Source: Ruficoccus amylovorans (GTDB taxonomy: Bacteria > Verrucomicrobiota > Verrucomicrobiia > Opitutales > Cerasicoccaceae). From it: a stretch of 64,000 nucleotides of DNA. Positions 32,730 through 43,365 of this stretch are shown here, piece after piece; position 1 is the stretch's first letter; each line of letters begins with the position of its first letter. The notes under the pieces are model-generated. The model was given only the letters and a program-made list of their open reading frames with translations. It was not told where the DNA came from and searched no databases. The stretch lies in contig NZ_JACHVB010000064.1 of NCBI RefSeq assembly GCF_014230085.1, positions 1-64,000 of the forward strand, read 5' to 3'. Both the position numbers and the translations under genes were made by a program.

Positions 32730-35627
32730 ATGAGCGCGCGGAGCCAGCATCCGGTCCGACCCTGGTGGAAACACCTGCTGGGGTGGATCCATGTCTTGTT
32801 CAACCTGGGGCTGCTGGCAGCCTTGTTCGCGCAGGGCGCGCTTATTTACCTGCTCTGGGAAGACGGGGAGCTGCCCATCCCGGGCTTTGTTACCGACAAA
32901 GTGGAGCAGGCACTGGCCGAGCAGGGCTATGAGGTGGAGATCGCCAGCATGAAGCTCGACCTGCGGGGTATCCTCCTGTTGCGCAAGATCGAGGTGCGGC
33001 TCCCCGGCTATCACGAGCCGATTGCCGAGGCCGACCTGGTCCTGATCGAATTCCCCCCCTGGGCGGTGTTCGAGCGGCATTTCCTGCCCGACGAGGTCTG
33101 GCTCTCCCGCTGCAACCTGTTTTGCCCGACCGTGCTTTCCCCGACCGGGGCCCGCGAGCAGGTGGCACAGGATATTTTTACCGAAGTCGCCATCCGCAAC
33201 AAGCGTCTCGACCTGGACCGGCTCATTTTGCGCCTGCGCGGGCTCGATATCCGGGCCGACGGTTCGCTGCCCGTGGCCCGGATTGAGAAAATGATGGAGT
33301 CGGACGAGGCAGTGACCCCTGAGGAGCGTGATCGCCGCACGGCGGCCGCCTATGCGGCTTTTTGCCGGGAAGTGCTCAAGGCAAACGCCTGGGTGGAGCG
33401 CTTCACTGATCCGCGCGTGCAGGTGCGTTTCGAGCCCGCGCCCGACGGTCAGGATGTCCGGCTGGCAGTCGATTTTCAGGCCGAGGATTTCAATCTGGGG
33501 CAGGGGATCGACGGGGGGCGGATGACGGCTCAGGCCGAAGCTACCGGGCTGGACGCGGACTCGTTCCGGCTCCGCAAGGCATACGCCCGGATGCGTAACA
33601 TGGCCTGGGAGGGCAAGGCGAAGGCCGGGGCCGTCCAATTGCAGGCTATCATCCCGAAACCGGGGCTCCATGCGCTGCCGCAGGCCTGTGAGCTGGCTGC
33701 CATCAATGTCGAGGCGGTCAACCTGAAGGTCGATACCGTGACCGGGAGCGCGGATTTTGCGCGTTCGCCGCTGGTTGAGGCCTCGCTTCACCTGCTGACT
33801 GGCGAGGACCTGCACTGGCTCCATGTCGATGGCCGGGTCGATATGCAGAAGGAGACGGCGGACCTGGCCGTGCGGGCCTGGTGGGATCCGATGGATTTGC
33901 TCAAGATCAGCTTTCTCGAAGGTAAGTTCGAGCATCCGCCGGACCTGGATTGCAGCAAGCGCCCGCGCTGGAGCGGTAACGTCCGGCTGGACGAGGGGTT
34001 CCGGTTCGCCTCGGCCGAGGTGGAACTGGACTTTGGCCGGACACGCTACGAAAAGCTTGAGCTGACCTCCGCTTTCGCCCGGGCGAGGGTCACCCCCAGC
34101 CAGCTTGACGTCTATCAGGCGGTTCTTTCGACTCCCCGCTACACCGTCGAAGGCTCCTATAGCGAGAATTTTGATACCAAGGGCTACCGCTTTCTGCTGG
34201 AGGGCAACGTTGATCCGATGGAGATTTCCTTCCTGATTGACGCGGACTGGTGGGAGCCGCTGTGGAAGGACTTCGACTTCCACGGGACGCTTCCCTACTC
34301 GAACATCGACATTCAGGGCTTTTACGGGCGCGGGGACGAGGGGAAGACCTTTTTCGGCTATAACAAGCTGGTGGACCTCACGTATCAGGGGGTCGATGTG
34401 GATACCTTTACCGCCATGCTCTGGCGCGAGCCGATCAGGATTATCCTGTATGACATGCAGGGGAAAAACCGGGAGGGAGCCTTTAATGCTGCCCTCCAGT
34501 TCTGCTACTCGCCTGATGACGGGGATCAGCGTACCTCGCTCGGCTTTGCCGCCGCCAGCACGCTTCCGCTCACGCAGGGGGCCGGCCTGGCGGGAAAAGA
34601 AGCACTTGGCTACGTCAAGGACTTCCAGACGACCAGCCCCCCGCAGGTCCAGGTCAACGGCCTGACTGTCGATGGCAAGGACGGCAGGGAGGACCAGTTG
34701 TACCTGAAAATCATTGCCCGGATGGACACGCAGACGATTTACGACGGCTTTGTCTTTGACCATCTGGCGTTCCGGGGCTTCCTCAAGCCCGGTTTGCTCC
34801 AACTGCGCGGGATGACCTTCGGCATGGCCGGGGGGAAGGGGACCGGCCAGGCGGATGTGAAGCTGGCTGAGGCAGACGGAGCGGACGAGATGGCACTGGG
34901 AGTGTCCCTGAAGGGAGCCTCCTATGAGCAGTTGCAGGACGCTATCCCCTTTCTGGGCGAGGACGAGAAAGACGCTCCGGCTCCGGCCCCTGCGCCGGTC
35001 CAGCCCCCCCCGCCGCCCGTCAGCAAGGGCAAGAAGGAGGAATTGGCCAAAATCGACTTCGATCTGAACGCCCAGGGCAAAACCGGGGACGTGACCAGCT
35101 TCCGCGGTCATGGGAACATCGGCGTTCGCGACGCCGTGCTGGGGCAGATTCACCTCTTCGGCGGTTTCTCCCGTGCCATCCAGGCCGTCGGGCTCAACCT
35201 GGGAACGGTTGACTTCACCAAGGGGCAGGCTCCGTTCGTGGTCGGCAAGGGCTACGCGCACTTCTCGAAGGTCGAAATCTCCGGCCCCACCGCCCGCATC
35301 GACGCCAATGGCAACATCAACCTCGACACCAACGAGCTGGACTTTTTCCTCTCACTCTACCCGTTGGGCGGGATCGATGTGCCGGTGATTTCCCAGATAT
35401 TCTCCGCCATCAATCCACTCACCGACGTGGTGGAGGCGCAGCTCCAGGGGACGTTTTCGAAGCCCCGCTGGAAGGTCGATTTTCGCCCCATCGGCATCTT
35501 TACCGGCCAGAAACAGGTGCAGAACCCCACCGGGCAGACCCCGCTGACTTCGGACCAGAGCGGCCTTTTTAACGTGCTCGAAGAAGTTCCCGAAGAAGTT
35601 CCCAAGCTTGGCGGGGCAGGCAATTGA
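32730..35627 (+). CDS. large AsmA-like inner-membrane/periplasmic protein
   Basis: The 965-residue protein has one N-terminal membrane helix (about 22-42) followed by a long periplasmic beta-rich body. The C-terminal region (about 790-930) carries AsmA-like C-domain features: FRGHGNIGVRDAVLGQIHLF and HFSKVEISGPTARIDANGNI. AsmA-type proteins form lipid-conducting bridges between inner and outer membranes. It follows the DUF4340 gene by 21 bp. The extreme length and single helix suit a membrane-bridging role, which is inference. Confidence 0.7.
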   Translation: MSARSQHPVRPWWKHLLGWIHVLFNLGLLAALFAQGALIYLLWEDGELPIPGFVTDKVEQALAEQGYEVEIASMKLDLRGILLLRKIEVRLPGYHEPIAEADLVLIEFPPWAVFERHFLPDEVWLSRCNLFCPTVLSPTGAREQVAQDIFTEVAIRNKRLDLDRLILRLRGLDIRADGSLPVARIEKMMESDEAVTPEERDRRTAAAYAAFCREVLKANAWVERFTDPRVQVRFEPAPDGQDVRLAVDFQAEDFNLGQGIDGGRMTAQAEATGLDADSFRLRKAYARMRNMAWEGKAKAGAVQLQAIIPKPGLHALPQACELAAINVEAVNLKVDTVTGSADFARSPLVEASLHLLTGEDLHWLHVDGRVDMQKETADLAVRAWWDPMDLLKISFLEGKFEHPPDLDCSKRPRWSGNVRLDEGFRFASAEVELDFGRTRYEKLELTSAFARARVTPSQLDVYQAVLSTPRYTVEGSYSENFDTKGYRFLLEGNVDPMEISFLIDADWWEPLWKDFDFHGTLPYSNIDIQGFYGRGDEGKTFFGYNKLVDLTYQGVDVDTFTAMLWREPIRIILYDMQGKNREGAFNAALQFCYSPDDGDQRTSLGFAAASTLPLTQGAGLAGKEALGYVKDFQTTSPPQVQVNGLTVDGKDGREDQLYLKIIARMDTQTIYDGFVFDHLAFRGFLKPGLLQLRGMTFGMAGGKGTGQADVKLAEADGADEMALGVSLKGASYEQLQDAIPFLGEDEKDAPAPAPAPVQPPPPPVSKGKKEELAKIDFDLNAQGKTGDVTSFRGHGNIGVRDAVLGQIHLFGGFSRAIQAVGLNLGTVDFTKGQAPFVVGKGYAHFSKVEISGPTARIDANGNINLDTNELDFFLSLYPLGGIDVPVISQIFSAINPLTDVVEAQLQGTFSKPRWKVDFRPIGIFTGQKQVQNPTGQTPLTSDQSGLFNVLEEVPEEVPKLGGAGN

Positions 35628-35770
35628 GGTGTTTTTTGTGTCTTTTTGTGGTCCGTGGCAGACCCTGCCGCGCCCCCGTAGTGCCGGTTTAGCGGCTTCG
35701 CGGCACGCGTCAGGCGTGATTTGCGCTTTTTCTCCTCCGGAAAATGAAAAAAACGTGTGACAACAAAACG

Positions 35771-35800
35771 TTGCCCGCCGGGGAAAAATTCTCCTAGTCT
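35771..35800 (+). promoter_or_regulatory. sigma70-type promoter of accB
   Basis: TTGCCC (35771-35776) and TAGTCT (35795-35800) are spaced 18 bp, the same arrangement as the promoter of the LysM gene. It leaves a leader of about 70 nt before ATG 35879. The surrounding 250 bp has no other feature that I can name. Confidence 0.4.
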
Positions 35801-35878
35801 GTGGGCTTTCATCCTCCCGTACCGGTTTGCACCCGGTTGCGGCACGCACTTTTTGGACCCAAAAAACCTTTTGCCGAT

Positions 35879-36343
35879 ATGGATCTCAAGGAAATCAAAC
35901 ATATCATCGACCTGATGAAGCGCTCGGACCTGACCGAGTTTGAAATCGAGGAAAAGGACCTGAAGCTTCGCATCTGCCGCGAGTCGCAGAAGCCTGTCAT
36001 GTACGCGCCCGCCCCGGCTCCCGTGGCTGCGCCCGCCGCACCTGCGGCGGCTCCGGCCCCGACGGTCTCCGTCGGCCCGGCCAAGCCGAAGGAAGAGCCC
36101 GGCACCCAGTTTATCAAGTCGCCCATGGTGGGAACTTTCTACCGCGCACCCGGTCCGGATAGCTCGGCCTTCGTCGAGGTCGGCGCCGAGGTCAAGGCTG
36201 ACTCCGTGGTCTGCATCATCGAGGCCATGAAGGTCATGAACGAGATCCACGCTGAGGCCAAGGGCAAGATACTCGAAATCCTGGTCGAGAACGGCCAGTC
36301 CGTCGAGTACGGCCAGCCACTGTTCAAAATCAAGGCTTCCTGA
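35879..36343 (+). CDS. accB: biotin carboxyl carrier protein of acetyl-CoA carboxylase
   Basis: The 154-residue protein has an N-terminal helix region ([20 protein letters not shown]), an Ala/Pro hinge (about 43-68) and a biotinyl domain (about 77-154) with EAMKVMNEI, the biotinylated Lys118. The start is ATG 35879, giving a standard length. It pairs with AccC 64 bp downstream to carry the carboxyl group for malonyl-CoA synthesis. BirA, encoded at 24191, should attach biotin. Confidence 0.95.
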   Translation: MDLKEIKHIIDLMKRSDLTEFEIEEKDLKLRICRESQKPVMYAPAPAPVAAPAAPAAAPAPTVSVGPAKPKEEPGTQFIKSPMVGTFYRAPGPDSSAFVEVGAEVKADSVVCIIEAMKVMNEIHAEAKGKILEILVENGQSVEYGQPLFKIKAS

Positions 36344-36407
36344 GCTTCTTCCGCCCAATGTTCATCCTGCAGCCGCGCCGTCTCCCGGCGCGACCGCCCG
36401 AGCACCC

Positions 36408-37787
<1,380 letters not shown>

Positions 37788-37906
37788 GGCCTCCCGAGGA
37801 GGTGCCAATTTTTGCTTTGCCGAGCACTTGAAAGCCATCAATAGTCTTCCCGGCGCTTGCGCATAGCTTCTCCATTTCTGATCTAATCCTTAACCGAAAC
37901 CGTACC

Positions 37907-38371
37907 ATGCCACCTAAACAACCGTCCCTGCCCGCTGACGAACCGGATCCCAACTCCATTCCTGTCCCGCTCGAAGCGACGGAAAACTCCGACGAGATCC
38001 ACATCAACATCCCGGTCGTGGCCAACATCGTCAAGATGGCTGCGCTCCAGGTGGACGGTGTGTACTCCGTGGGAGGCACCTTTGCCGACGGCCTGTGGGA
38101 AACTCTCGGTGCCAAGAAAATGGACCGTGGCGTGGAGGTTCGCGAGGACGAGGCGGAGAACTACCTGATCCAAATCCACGTGGAGATGCGCTTCGGCGTG
38201 AGCATCGCCAGCACGGCCAAGGTCGTCCAGCAGGCGATCCGCGATCAGGTCGAGGCCATGACCAGCAAGGGCGTGGCCAAGGTGGAAGTTTTTGTTGACG
38301 GTGTGCGCATGGAGCAACCCGAGTCGGCCCGACCAAAGACCGACCACTGGGACCATCCCCACACCGACTAA
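37907..38371 (+). CDS. Asp23/Gls24-family envelope protein
   Basis: The 154-residue protein carries the DUF322 (Asp23) pattern: HINIPVVANIVKMAALQVDG, then a VEVREDEAENYLIQIHVEMR and a late AKVVQQAIRDQVEAMTSKGV. In Firmicutes Asp23 coats the inner membrane through the AmaP anchor. The next gene, 15 bp downstream, is AmaP-like. The pair occurs between accC and thiE. In a diderm its role is not established. Confidence 0.85.
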   Translation: MPPKQPSLPADEPDPNSIPVPLEATENSDEIHINIPVVANIVKMAALQVDGVYSVGGTFADGLWETLGAKKMDRGVEVREDEAENYLIQIHVEMRFGVSIASTAKVVQQAIRDQVEAMTSKGVAKVEVFVDGVRMEQPESARPKTDHWDHPHTD

Positions 38372-38386
38372 CCTCACCCCTGACAT

Positions 38387-39103
38387 ATGCTCGGCAAGCT
38401 GGAGAGTTTTTATCAGACGCAGATCGAGCCTTATCTGCACGACCGTGTGCTCGTCGTCTGCACGGCCATCGTCCTGCTGATTGTGTTGCTGGGCTTTTGC
38501 GCCCTGCGCCGCCGTCGTGGATCGATCCGCGTTTTTAAGACGACTTCGGGCCGGGTCGAGGTGACGCGCAGCGCCATCCGTGACCTCGTGCTCAACGCCT
38601 GCCACTACGTCCACACCCCGCGCAAGCCGAAGGTGCGGATCAAGGCCGGACGCGGACGGCTCTACATTTACATCGGCCTGCGCCTGAACGAGGACCAGCG
38701 GCTGAATGAAGTTGCCAGCCAATTGCAGATGCGGATCGAGGACATCCTCCAGAATACGCTCAACCTCGACCGTCGCAGTGTGCGCATCGACGTGGGCCTG
38801 AAGGGGATTCGCCGCGTCAAGCCTTCTGCGGCCGGGGAATCTGCCTCCGAGGAGGCCTTGGTGCCGGTTCCGGCGGTCGATCCGGTTCGCACTGGCGAGT
38901 CGCGGGTGATTGTGGCCGAAGACGACAACGAGGACGCCCTCGTGGACGACGATACCGCCTCGAAACCCAAACGCGGGTTCTTTGGCTTTGGCCGTAAAAA
39001 GTCGGCGGAAACTGAAGTCGCCGCTCAGGAGGACGCCGGTTACGATCCCGATGCCGATCCATTCGCCCCGAGCCGGGATGACGATGAGACCAAAAAGGCC
39101 TGA
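38387..39103 (+). CDS. AmaP-like alkaline-shock membrane anchor
   Basis: The 238-residue protein has one membrane helix (about 21-40, VLVVCTAIVLLIVLLGFCAL), then a cytoplasmic domain with an Asp23-like core (VRIKAGRGRLYIYIGLRLNE) and an acidic, disordered tail (about 150-238, KKSAETEVAAQEDAGYDPDA). It likely anchors the preceding Asp23 protein at the membrane, as AmaP does. Family assignment rests on layout and gene order, so it is moderately sure. Confidence 0.65.
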   Translation: MLGKLESFYQTQIEPYLHDRVLVVCTAIVLLIVLLGFCALRRRRGSIRVFKTTSGRVEVTRSAIRDLVLNACHYVHTPRKPKVRIKAGRGRLYIYIGLRLNEDQRLNEVASQLQMRIEDILQNTLNLDRRSVRIDVGLKGIRRVKPSAAGESASEEALVPVPAVDPVRTGESRVIVAEDDNEDALVDDDTASKPKRGFFGFGRKKSAETEVAAQEDAGYDPDADPFAPSRDDDETKKA

Positions 39104-39135
39104 GCCCTGCGAGGCCGGGTTTAAGTCATTTATCG

Positions 39136-39774
39136 ATGGGGGCGGATTTGCACGCGGCGGTTTTTTACGCCATTCTCGACACCGGCTATGTGCCGCGTGA
39201 AAACCTGGTCGCCAAGTGCCGTGCGCTGCTGGCGGGGGGGGCGGATATTATCCAGCTCCGCGCCAAGCGCGAAAGCACCTCCGAGCGTATCGGGATTCTG
39301 GATACGCTGGTCCCGCTTTTTGAGGGGACGGAGGTGCCGCTCATTGTGAACGACGACATCGAGGCCGCGCTGCGTTTTCCCGGTCTGGGGCTCCACGTCG
39401 GCCAGGACGACATGTCGCCGGGCGAAGCCCGCGCACGCCTCGGCCCGGGCCGTGTGCTCGGACTCTCCACGCACTCGCCAGAGCAGGCTGCCGGGGCGCT
39501 TGCCCACTCCGACGCGCTGGATTACTTTGCCGTGGGGCCGGTCTTTGCCACTCCGACGAAACCGGATTACACGCCGGTCGGGTTGGAATTAGTCCGTCAC
39601 GTGGCGGAGATGGAGCCGGAACTGCCGTGGTTTGCCATCGGCGGGATCAAGCGCCACAATCTCTCCCAGGTGCTCGCCGCCGGAGCCCGCCGGGTGGTGG
39701 CGGTATCGGATGTCCTGTGCGCAGAGGATTCCAGTGTAGTGATTGCCGAATACAAGACGGCTTGCCGCAGTTGA
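39136..39774 (+). CDS. thiE: thiamine phosphate synthase
   Basis: The 212-residue TIM barrel joins the thiazole and pyrimidine precursors to thiamine phosphate. Recognisable motifs are IIQLRAKRES (about 38-47), VNDDIEAAL, GLHVGQDDMS and YFAVGPVFATPTKPDY, then WFAIGGIKRHN. The short loops suit ThiE more than TenI, though a TenI-like regulatory paralogue is not excluded. It follows the AmaP-like gene by 32 bp. Confidence 0.85.
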   Translation: MGADLHAAVFYAILDTGYVPRENLVAKCRALLAGGADIIQLRAKRESTSERIGILDTLVPLFEGTEVPLIVNDDIEAALRFPGLGLHVGQDDMSPGEARARLGPGRVLGLSTHSPEQAAGALAHSDALDYFAVGPVFATPTKPDYTPVGLELVRHVAEMEPELPWFAIGGIKRHNLSQVLAAGARRVVAVSDVLCAEDSSVVIAEYKTACRS

Positions 39775-39848
39775 GTCCGGTTTCTGCTCTAAACTACTTC
39801 GAGTAACAAGGGTGGCGCGCAGCCTCGGAAGGTAATTTTAAACAGCCC

Positions 39849-40727
39849 CTACAGAAACAGGCACAGATCGGCCCATTCGCCGTCGATACGCGAGTCGGCG
39901 CGGCAGGTGATTCCGGCCTCGGTGGCGGCGAAGTTGAAATGCTCGCGCACCTCATCGAGTTCGCGGGAAAGAATGCCGCTGAGGGCCAGTGTGCCGTGCG
40001 GGGCCATGGCGGCAAAAAGTCCAGCTGCGTGGATTTTCAGGATGTCGGCCTGAATGTTGGCCATCATGAAATCTGCCTGGCGGCCTTCGAGTCCAGACTC
40101 GATCCCGGCCTCGGCGAAGCTCACCGCTTCGGGCGCGATGCCGTTGGTCAGGGTGTTTTCGCGGCTGACGCGGATGGCCTCGGGGTCCTGGTCGAAGCCG
40201 TAAACGCTCTTCGCCCCCAGCAGGACGGCGGACAGGGCGAGGATGCCCGAGCCGCAACCGGCGTCGATGATGCGCTGCTGCGCGTAGGCGTCGCCCCGGG
40301 TCTGCGCGAAGTCCATCAGTCGGCGGGCCATCAGTCGCGTGGTCTCGTGGCTGCCGGTGCCGAAGGCCATGCCGGCGTCCAGGTAGAGGGCGACGTGCCC
40401 CTCAGGGACGACATAGCTTTCGCGTTCCCAGGCCGGGACCCAGTGCAGGCGTCCGTTTGACCACGGTTTTAGGAATTCCTTGTACGCCTCCTGCCATTCG
40501 CGGTCCTCGATCTGCTCTCCGGCAAAATACGCGGGCAGCGCCGGAAAGGTGATCCGCAGCGCGGCCAGCCCCTCGTCGGCCTCGGCTTCGGACTCGAAAA
40601 AGCCCTTGAGAAAGAGCGGGCCGTTGGGGGCAAATTCGATGCCCCAGGAGAGCAGGCCTTCTTCGCAGAAGTGGGCTTCGAGGGCGTCGGCCAGTTCGGC
40701 CGGGATTTCAGCTTTGAGGATGAACAT
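39849..40727 (-). CDS. prmA: ribosomal protein L11 methyltransferase
   Basis: The 292-residue protein has a PrmA N-terminal substrate-binding domain (about 1-100) and a SAM methyltransferase domain with MAFGTGSHETTRLM (about 119-132), IDAGCGSGILALS and MANIQADIL. It methylates L11 at several lysines and the N-terminus. The length is typical. It is the last gene of the minus-strand group and ends 75 bp from thiE in a convergent arrangement. Confidence 0.9.
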   Translation of the reverse strand: MFILKAEIPAELADALEAHFCEEGLLSWGIEFAPNGPLFLKGFFESEAEADEGLAALRITFPALPAYFAGEQIEDREWQEAYKEFLKPWSNGRLHWVPAWERESYVVPEGHVALYLDAGMAFGTGSHETTRLMARRLMDFAQTRGDAYAQQRIIDAGCGSGILALSAVLLGAKSVYGFDQDPEAIRVSRENTLTNGIAPEAVSFAEAGIESGLEGRQADFMMANIQADILKIHAAGLFAAMAPHGTLALSGILSRELDEVREHFNFAATEAGITCRADSRIDGEWADLCLFL

Positions 40728-40787
40728 GGTGTGGTGCGAGAAAAAGCAGGTCAGTGGCCGGGTGCGGCGGACGTGTATTATTTGATC

Positions 40788-41378
40788 TTAATGGCGGAGC
40801 ATGAGCTCGTCGGCGAGACGGCGGATGGTGGCCGGAAGCAGGCGATGCTCGGCGGCGTGGACGCGGGCTTCGACCTCGTCGAGTGTATCGCCCTTGGCGA
40901 TGGGGACGCGCTCCTGGCCGAGGACTTCCCCGGCGTCGATCTCGGGCGTGACCCAGTGGACGGTACAGCCGGTTTCCGCATCACCGGCTTCCATAGCGCG
41001 CTGAATGGAGTGCAGGCCGGGGTACTTGGGCAGGAGGCTGGGGTGGAGGTTGATGATGCGCCCCTTGAAGGCCTCGATGAAAGGCGGCTTGATCACACGC
41101 ATGAACCCGGCCAGCACGATGAAGTCCGGCTGGAGCCGCTGGATGGTCTCGATCCAGTGGGTTTCCGCCTCGCCTTCGAGCTTGGTCTTGAACTTGCCCG
41201 GATGCAGGTAAAACGCCGGTACGTCGAAGCGCGGGCCGAGCTTGAGCATGAGCGCGTCGGGCTGGTCGCAGAAGAGCCCGACGACCTGGGCGAGGCCGAG
41301 TTGCCCGGCCTCCTGCGCGTTGAGAATGGCCTCGGCGTTGCTGCCGCGGCCCGAACCAAGTATGACGATGCGTACCAT
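40788..41378 (-). CDS. purN: phosphoribosylglycinamide formyltransferase
   Basis: The 196-residue formyl-THF-dependent enzyme catalyses the third step of purine synthesis. It has ILGSGRGSNAEAI (5-17) for GAR binding, FMRVIKPPF, and the catalytic region IINLHPSLLPKYPG. A late TGCTVHWVTPEIDAG carries the catalytic Asp. No fusion with PurU is visible. Confidence 0.95.
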   Translation of the reverse strand: MVRIVILGSGRGSNAEAILNAQEAGQLGLAQVVGLFCDQPDALMLKLGPRFDVPAFYLHPGKFKTKLEGEAETHWIETIQRLQPDFIVLAGFMRVIKPPFIEAFKGRIINLHPSLLPKYPGLHSIQRAMEAGDAETGCTVHWVTPEIDAGEVLGQERVPIAKGDTLDEVEARVHAAEHRLLPATIRRLADELMLRH

Positions 41379-41380
41379 GC

Positions 41381-41500
41381 GAAAATGGCTGATTGTTAAT
41401 TGTTAATCGTTAAAACAGGCTCCCAGGTTGCCAGGTGATTGTTGGACGAAAAGCTTTTCATCTGTCGTCAACCATTTAGCAATCAGCCATTTAACCATTC
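41381..41500. repeat. inverted pair of AT-rich intergenic repeats
   Basis: A forward copy lies at 41381-41416 (core AATGGCTGATTGTTAATTG) and a reverse copy at about 41468-41500 (core AGCAATCAGCCATTTAACC), separated by a GC-richer spacer. The two cores are inverted and largely complementary. It occupies the purN-rfaE2 gap and belongs to the same family as 18027-18147. Confidence 0.55.
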
Positions 41501-41502
41501 TT

Positions 41503-42009
41503 TCAAAAAGTGTCGGCGGCGGCGCGGATTTTCGCGATGAGCGAAGTCGTGCTGTAGCCCTGAAGAAAGGGCAGGAAGCGGATTTCGGCCCCGCAGGCGT
41601 CGAGAGCGGCGTGTTCCTCGGGGTTGAGACTGCCGAGGTTGTAGTCCCCGGCCTTGACGTAGAGGTCGGGCCGCAGGGCCTCGATTTCGCGGGTCAGGCG
41701 CGGGGTGTGAAAGATGACCAGTGTATCAATGAAGGGCAGGCTGCCCATCAGGTAGGCGCGTTCCTGCTCGCTCTGGACGGGGCGGGTCGGCCCCTTGAGG
41801 GCTTGGACGCTGGCGTCGCCGTTGAGGGCGACGTAGAGCCGGTCGCCCTGTTTGGCGGCTTCCTTGAGGAAATACAGGTGCCCGGTGTGCAGCAGGTCGA
41901 AGCAACCGTTGGTCAGGACAACCTTTTCCCCGGCCTGGCGGGCAGCTTCGCGGCGGCGGGCGGCTTCGTCGAGGCTGAGCAGTTTCGGGATGTCGAGTGG
42001 GAGCGCCAT
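41503..42009 (-). CDS. rfaE2: D-glycero-beta-D-manno-heptose 1-phosphate adenylyltransferase
   Basis: The 168-residue nucleotidyltransferase contains LTNGCFDLLHTGHLYFL (32-48) with the HxGH site, and AGDYNLGSLNPEE, typical of the standalone RfaE domain II (also called HldE C-terminal). It makes ADP-heptose for lipopolysaccharide core, which supports an outer membrane. No heptose kinase partner lies nearby. Confidence 0.88.
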   Translation of the reverse strand: MALPLDIPKLLSLDEAARRREAARQAGEKVVLTNGCFDLLHTGHLYFLKEAAKQGDRLYVALNGDASVQALKGPTRPVQSEQERAYLMGSLPFIDTLVIFHTPRLTREIEALRPDLYVKAGDYNLGSLNPEEHAALDACGAEIRFLPFLQGYSTTSLIAKIRAAADTF

Positions 42010-42222
42010 ATGGGAACGCGCATCTTCCCGTCGAGCCCGCGCCGGGTCAAGCTCAAGGCAGTTGCCCGCGAAATCACCCGTCAGAGTGGGTACTTCGGGC
42101 AGACCGTTGTATTCGCAAGAGCGGAAAGTAAGTAAAGTAAGCGAACATGCGGCTATCTCTTTCCTGCCTTTCCGGCCTTCCTGTTAAAATTTTGAAAGGT
42201 ATTGAGGTGGTGAAAACCGCCC

Positions 42223-43353
42223 TTACTCAAACCACTTTTTGGCCTTCTCGAAGAAACTCTCGCTTACGGGCTGGTCGGCGTCTCCGCAGGCGGCGGCGAA
42301 CTCCTCCAGCTTGGCCCGCTGGTCGCTGTTGAGCTTTTTCGGAACTTCGATTTCGACTTGGATGAGCTGGTCGCCGTGGTGGCCGCCGCGCAGGGTGGGC
42401 ATGCCCTTGCCGCGCAGGCGGAAGGTGGTGCCGCTCTGGGTCCCGGCGGGGATTTTCAGCGAAGCCCGGCCCTTGAGGGTGGGGACTTCGATGGTGCCGC
42501 CGAGCGCGGCCAGCGTGAACTTGATCGGGATCAGGCAGTAAAGGTCGTTCTCGTGGCGCTCGAAGACCTCGTGCTCCTTGACATGGATGATGACGTAAAG
42601 GTCGCCGGCGGGAGCGCCGTTGGGGCCGGCCTCGCCGCTGCCGCCGGAGCGCAGGCGCGAGCCGCTGTCAACCCCGGCCGGGATCTTGACCTTGAGCGTG
42701 TGGGTCTCGTCCACCACGCCGTGGCCGGAGCACTTGGAGCAGGGCTTTTCGATGACCTTGCCGCGGCCCTGGCAGGTCGGGCAGTGCTGGCGGACCTGGA
42801 AAAAGCCCCGCGAGCTGATGACCTGGCCCGCGCCGCCACAGGTCGGGCAGACGCGTTCCCCGCTGCCGGGCTCGGCTCCGGAGCCGGAGCACTTGTCGCA
42901 GGCGGCCTGGCGGCGGTATTTTATCGTTTTCTCAACGCCTTCGGCCGCTTCCTCCAGCGAAATCTCCAGGTCATAGCGCAGGTCGTTTCCGCGCTGGGGG
43001 CCGCGTCTTCCGCCACCCCCGAAAAATTCCTCGAAGATGCCGCCTCCGCCCCCGCCTCCGCCGAAGACCTCGCGGAAGACGTCGAAGGGGTCGTGGAAGC
43101 CGCCCGCTCCGGCGCGACCGGCTCCCTGCTCGAAAGCGGCGTGACCGTAGCGGTCGTAGGCGGCGCGCTTGTCGGGGTTGCTGAGTACTTCGTAGGCGTG
43201 GCCGATTTCCTTAAAAGTGGCCTCGGCTTTGGCGTCACCCGGATTTTTGTCCGGGTGGTACTTCATGGCCAGCTTGCGGTAGGCCTTTTTAATGTCCTGC
43301 TCGGAGGCGTCCCGGCTGATGCCGAGCTGCTCGTAGTAGTCTTTTTGCGCCAT
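42223..43353 (-). CDS. dnaJ: chaperone protein DnaJ
   Basis: The 376-residue protein has the J-domain with HPD (33-35), a long Gly/Phe region ([20 protein letters not shown]), four zinc-finger CxxCxGxG repeats ([32 protein letters not shown]) and a C-terminal substrate domain. It stimulates DnaK; grpE lies just upstream on the same strand, 12 bp away. A DnaK gene is not in the window. Confidence 0.97.
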   Translation of the reverse strand: MAQKDYYEQLGISRDASEQDIKKAYRKLAMKYHPDKNPGDAKAEATFKEIGHAYEVLSNPDKRAAYDRYGHAAFEQGAGRAGAGGFHDPFDVFREVFGGGGGGGGIFEEFFGGGGRRGPQRGNDLRYDLEISLEEAAEGVEKTIKYRRQAACDKCSGSGAEPGSGERVCPTCGGAGQVISSRGFFQVRQHCPTCQGRGKVIEKPCSKCSGHGVVDETHTLKVKIPAGVDSGSRLRSGGSGEAGPNGAPAGDLYVIIHVKEHEVFERHENDLYCLIPIKFTLAALGGTIEVPTLKGRASLKIPAGTQSGTTFRLRGKGMPTLRGGHHGDQLIQVEIEVPKKLNSDQRAKLEEFAAACGDADQPVSESFFEKAKKWFE

Positions 43354-43365
43354 GCTGGGAAGGGC

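Noticed and set aside
32715-35261. An 848-codon open frame on the minus strand.
   Set aside because: It is fully antisense to the 965-residue AsmA-like gene, whose membrane helix and domain pattern are clear. High GC makes long antisense frames common.
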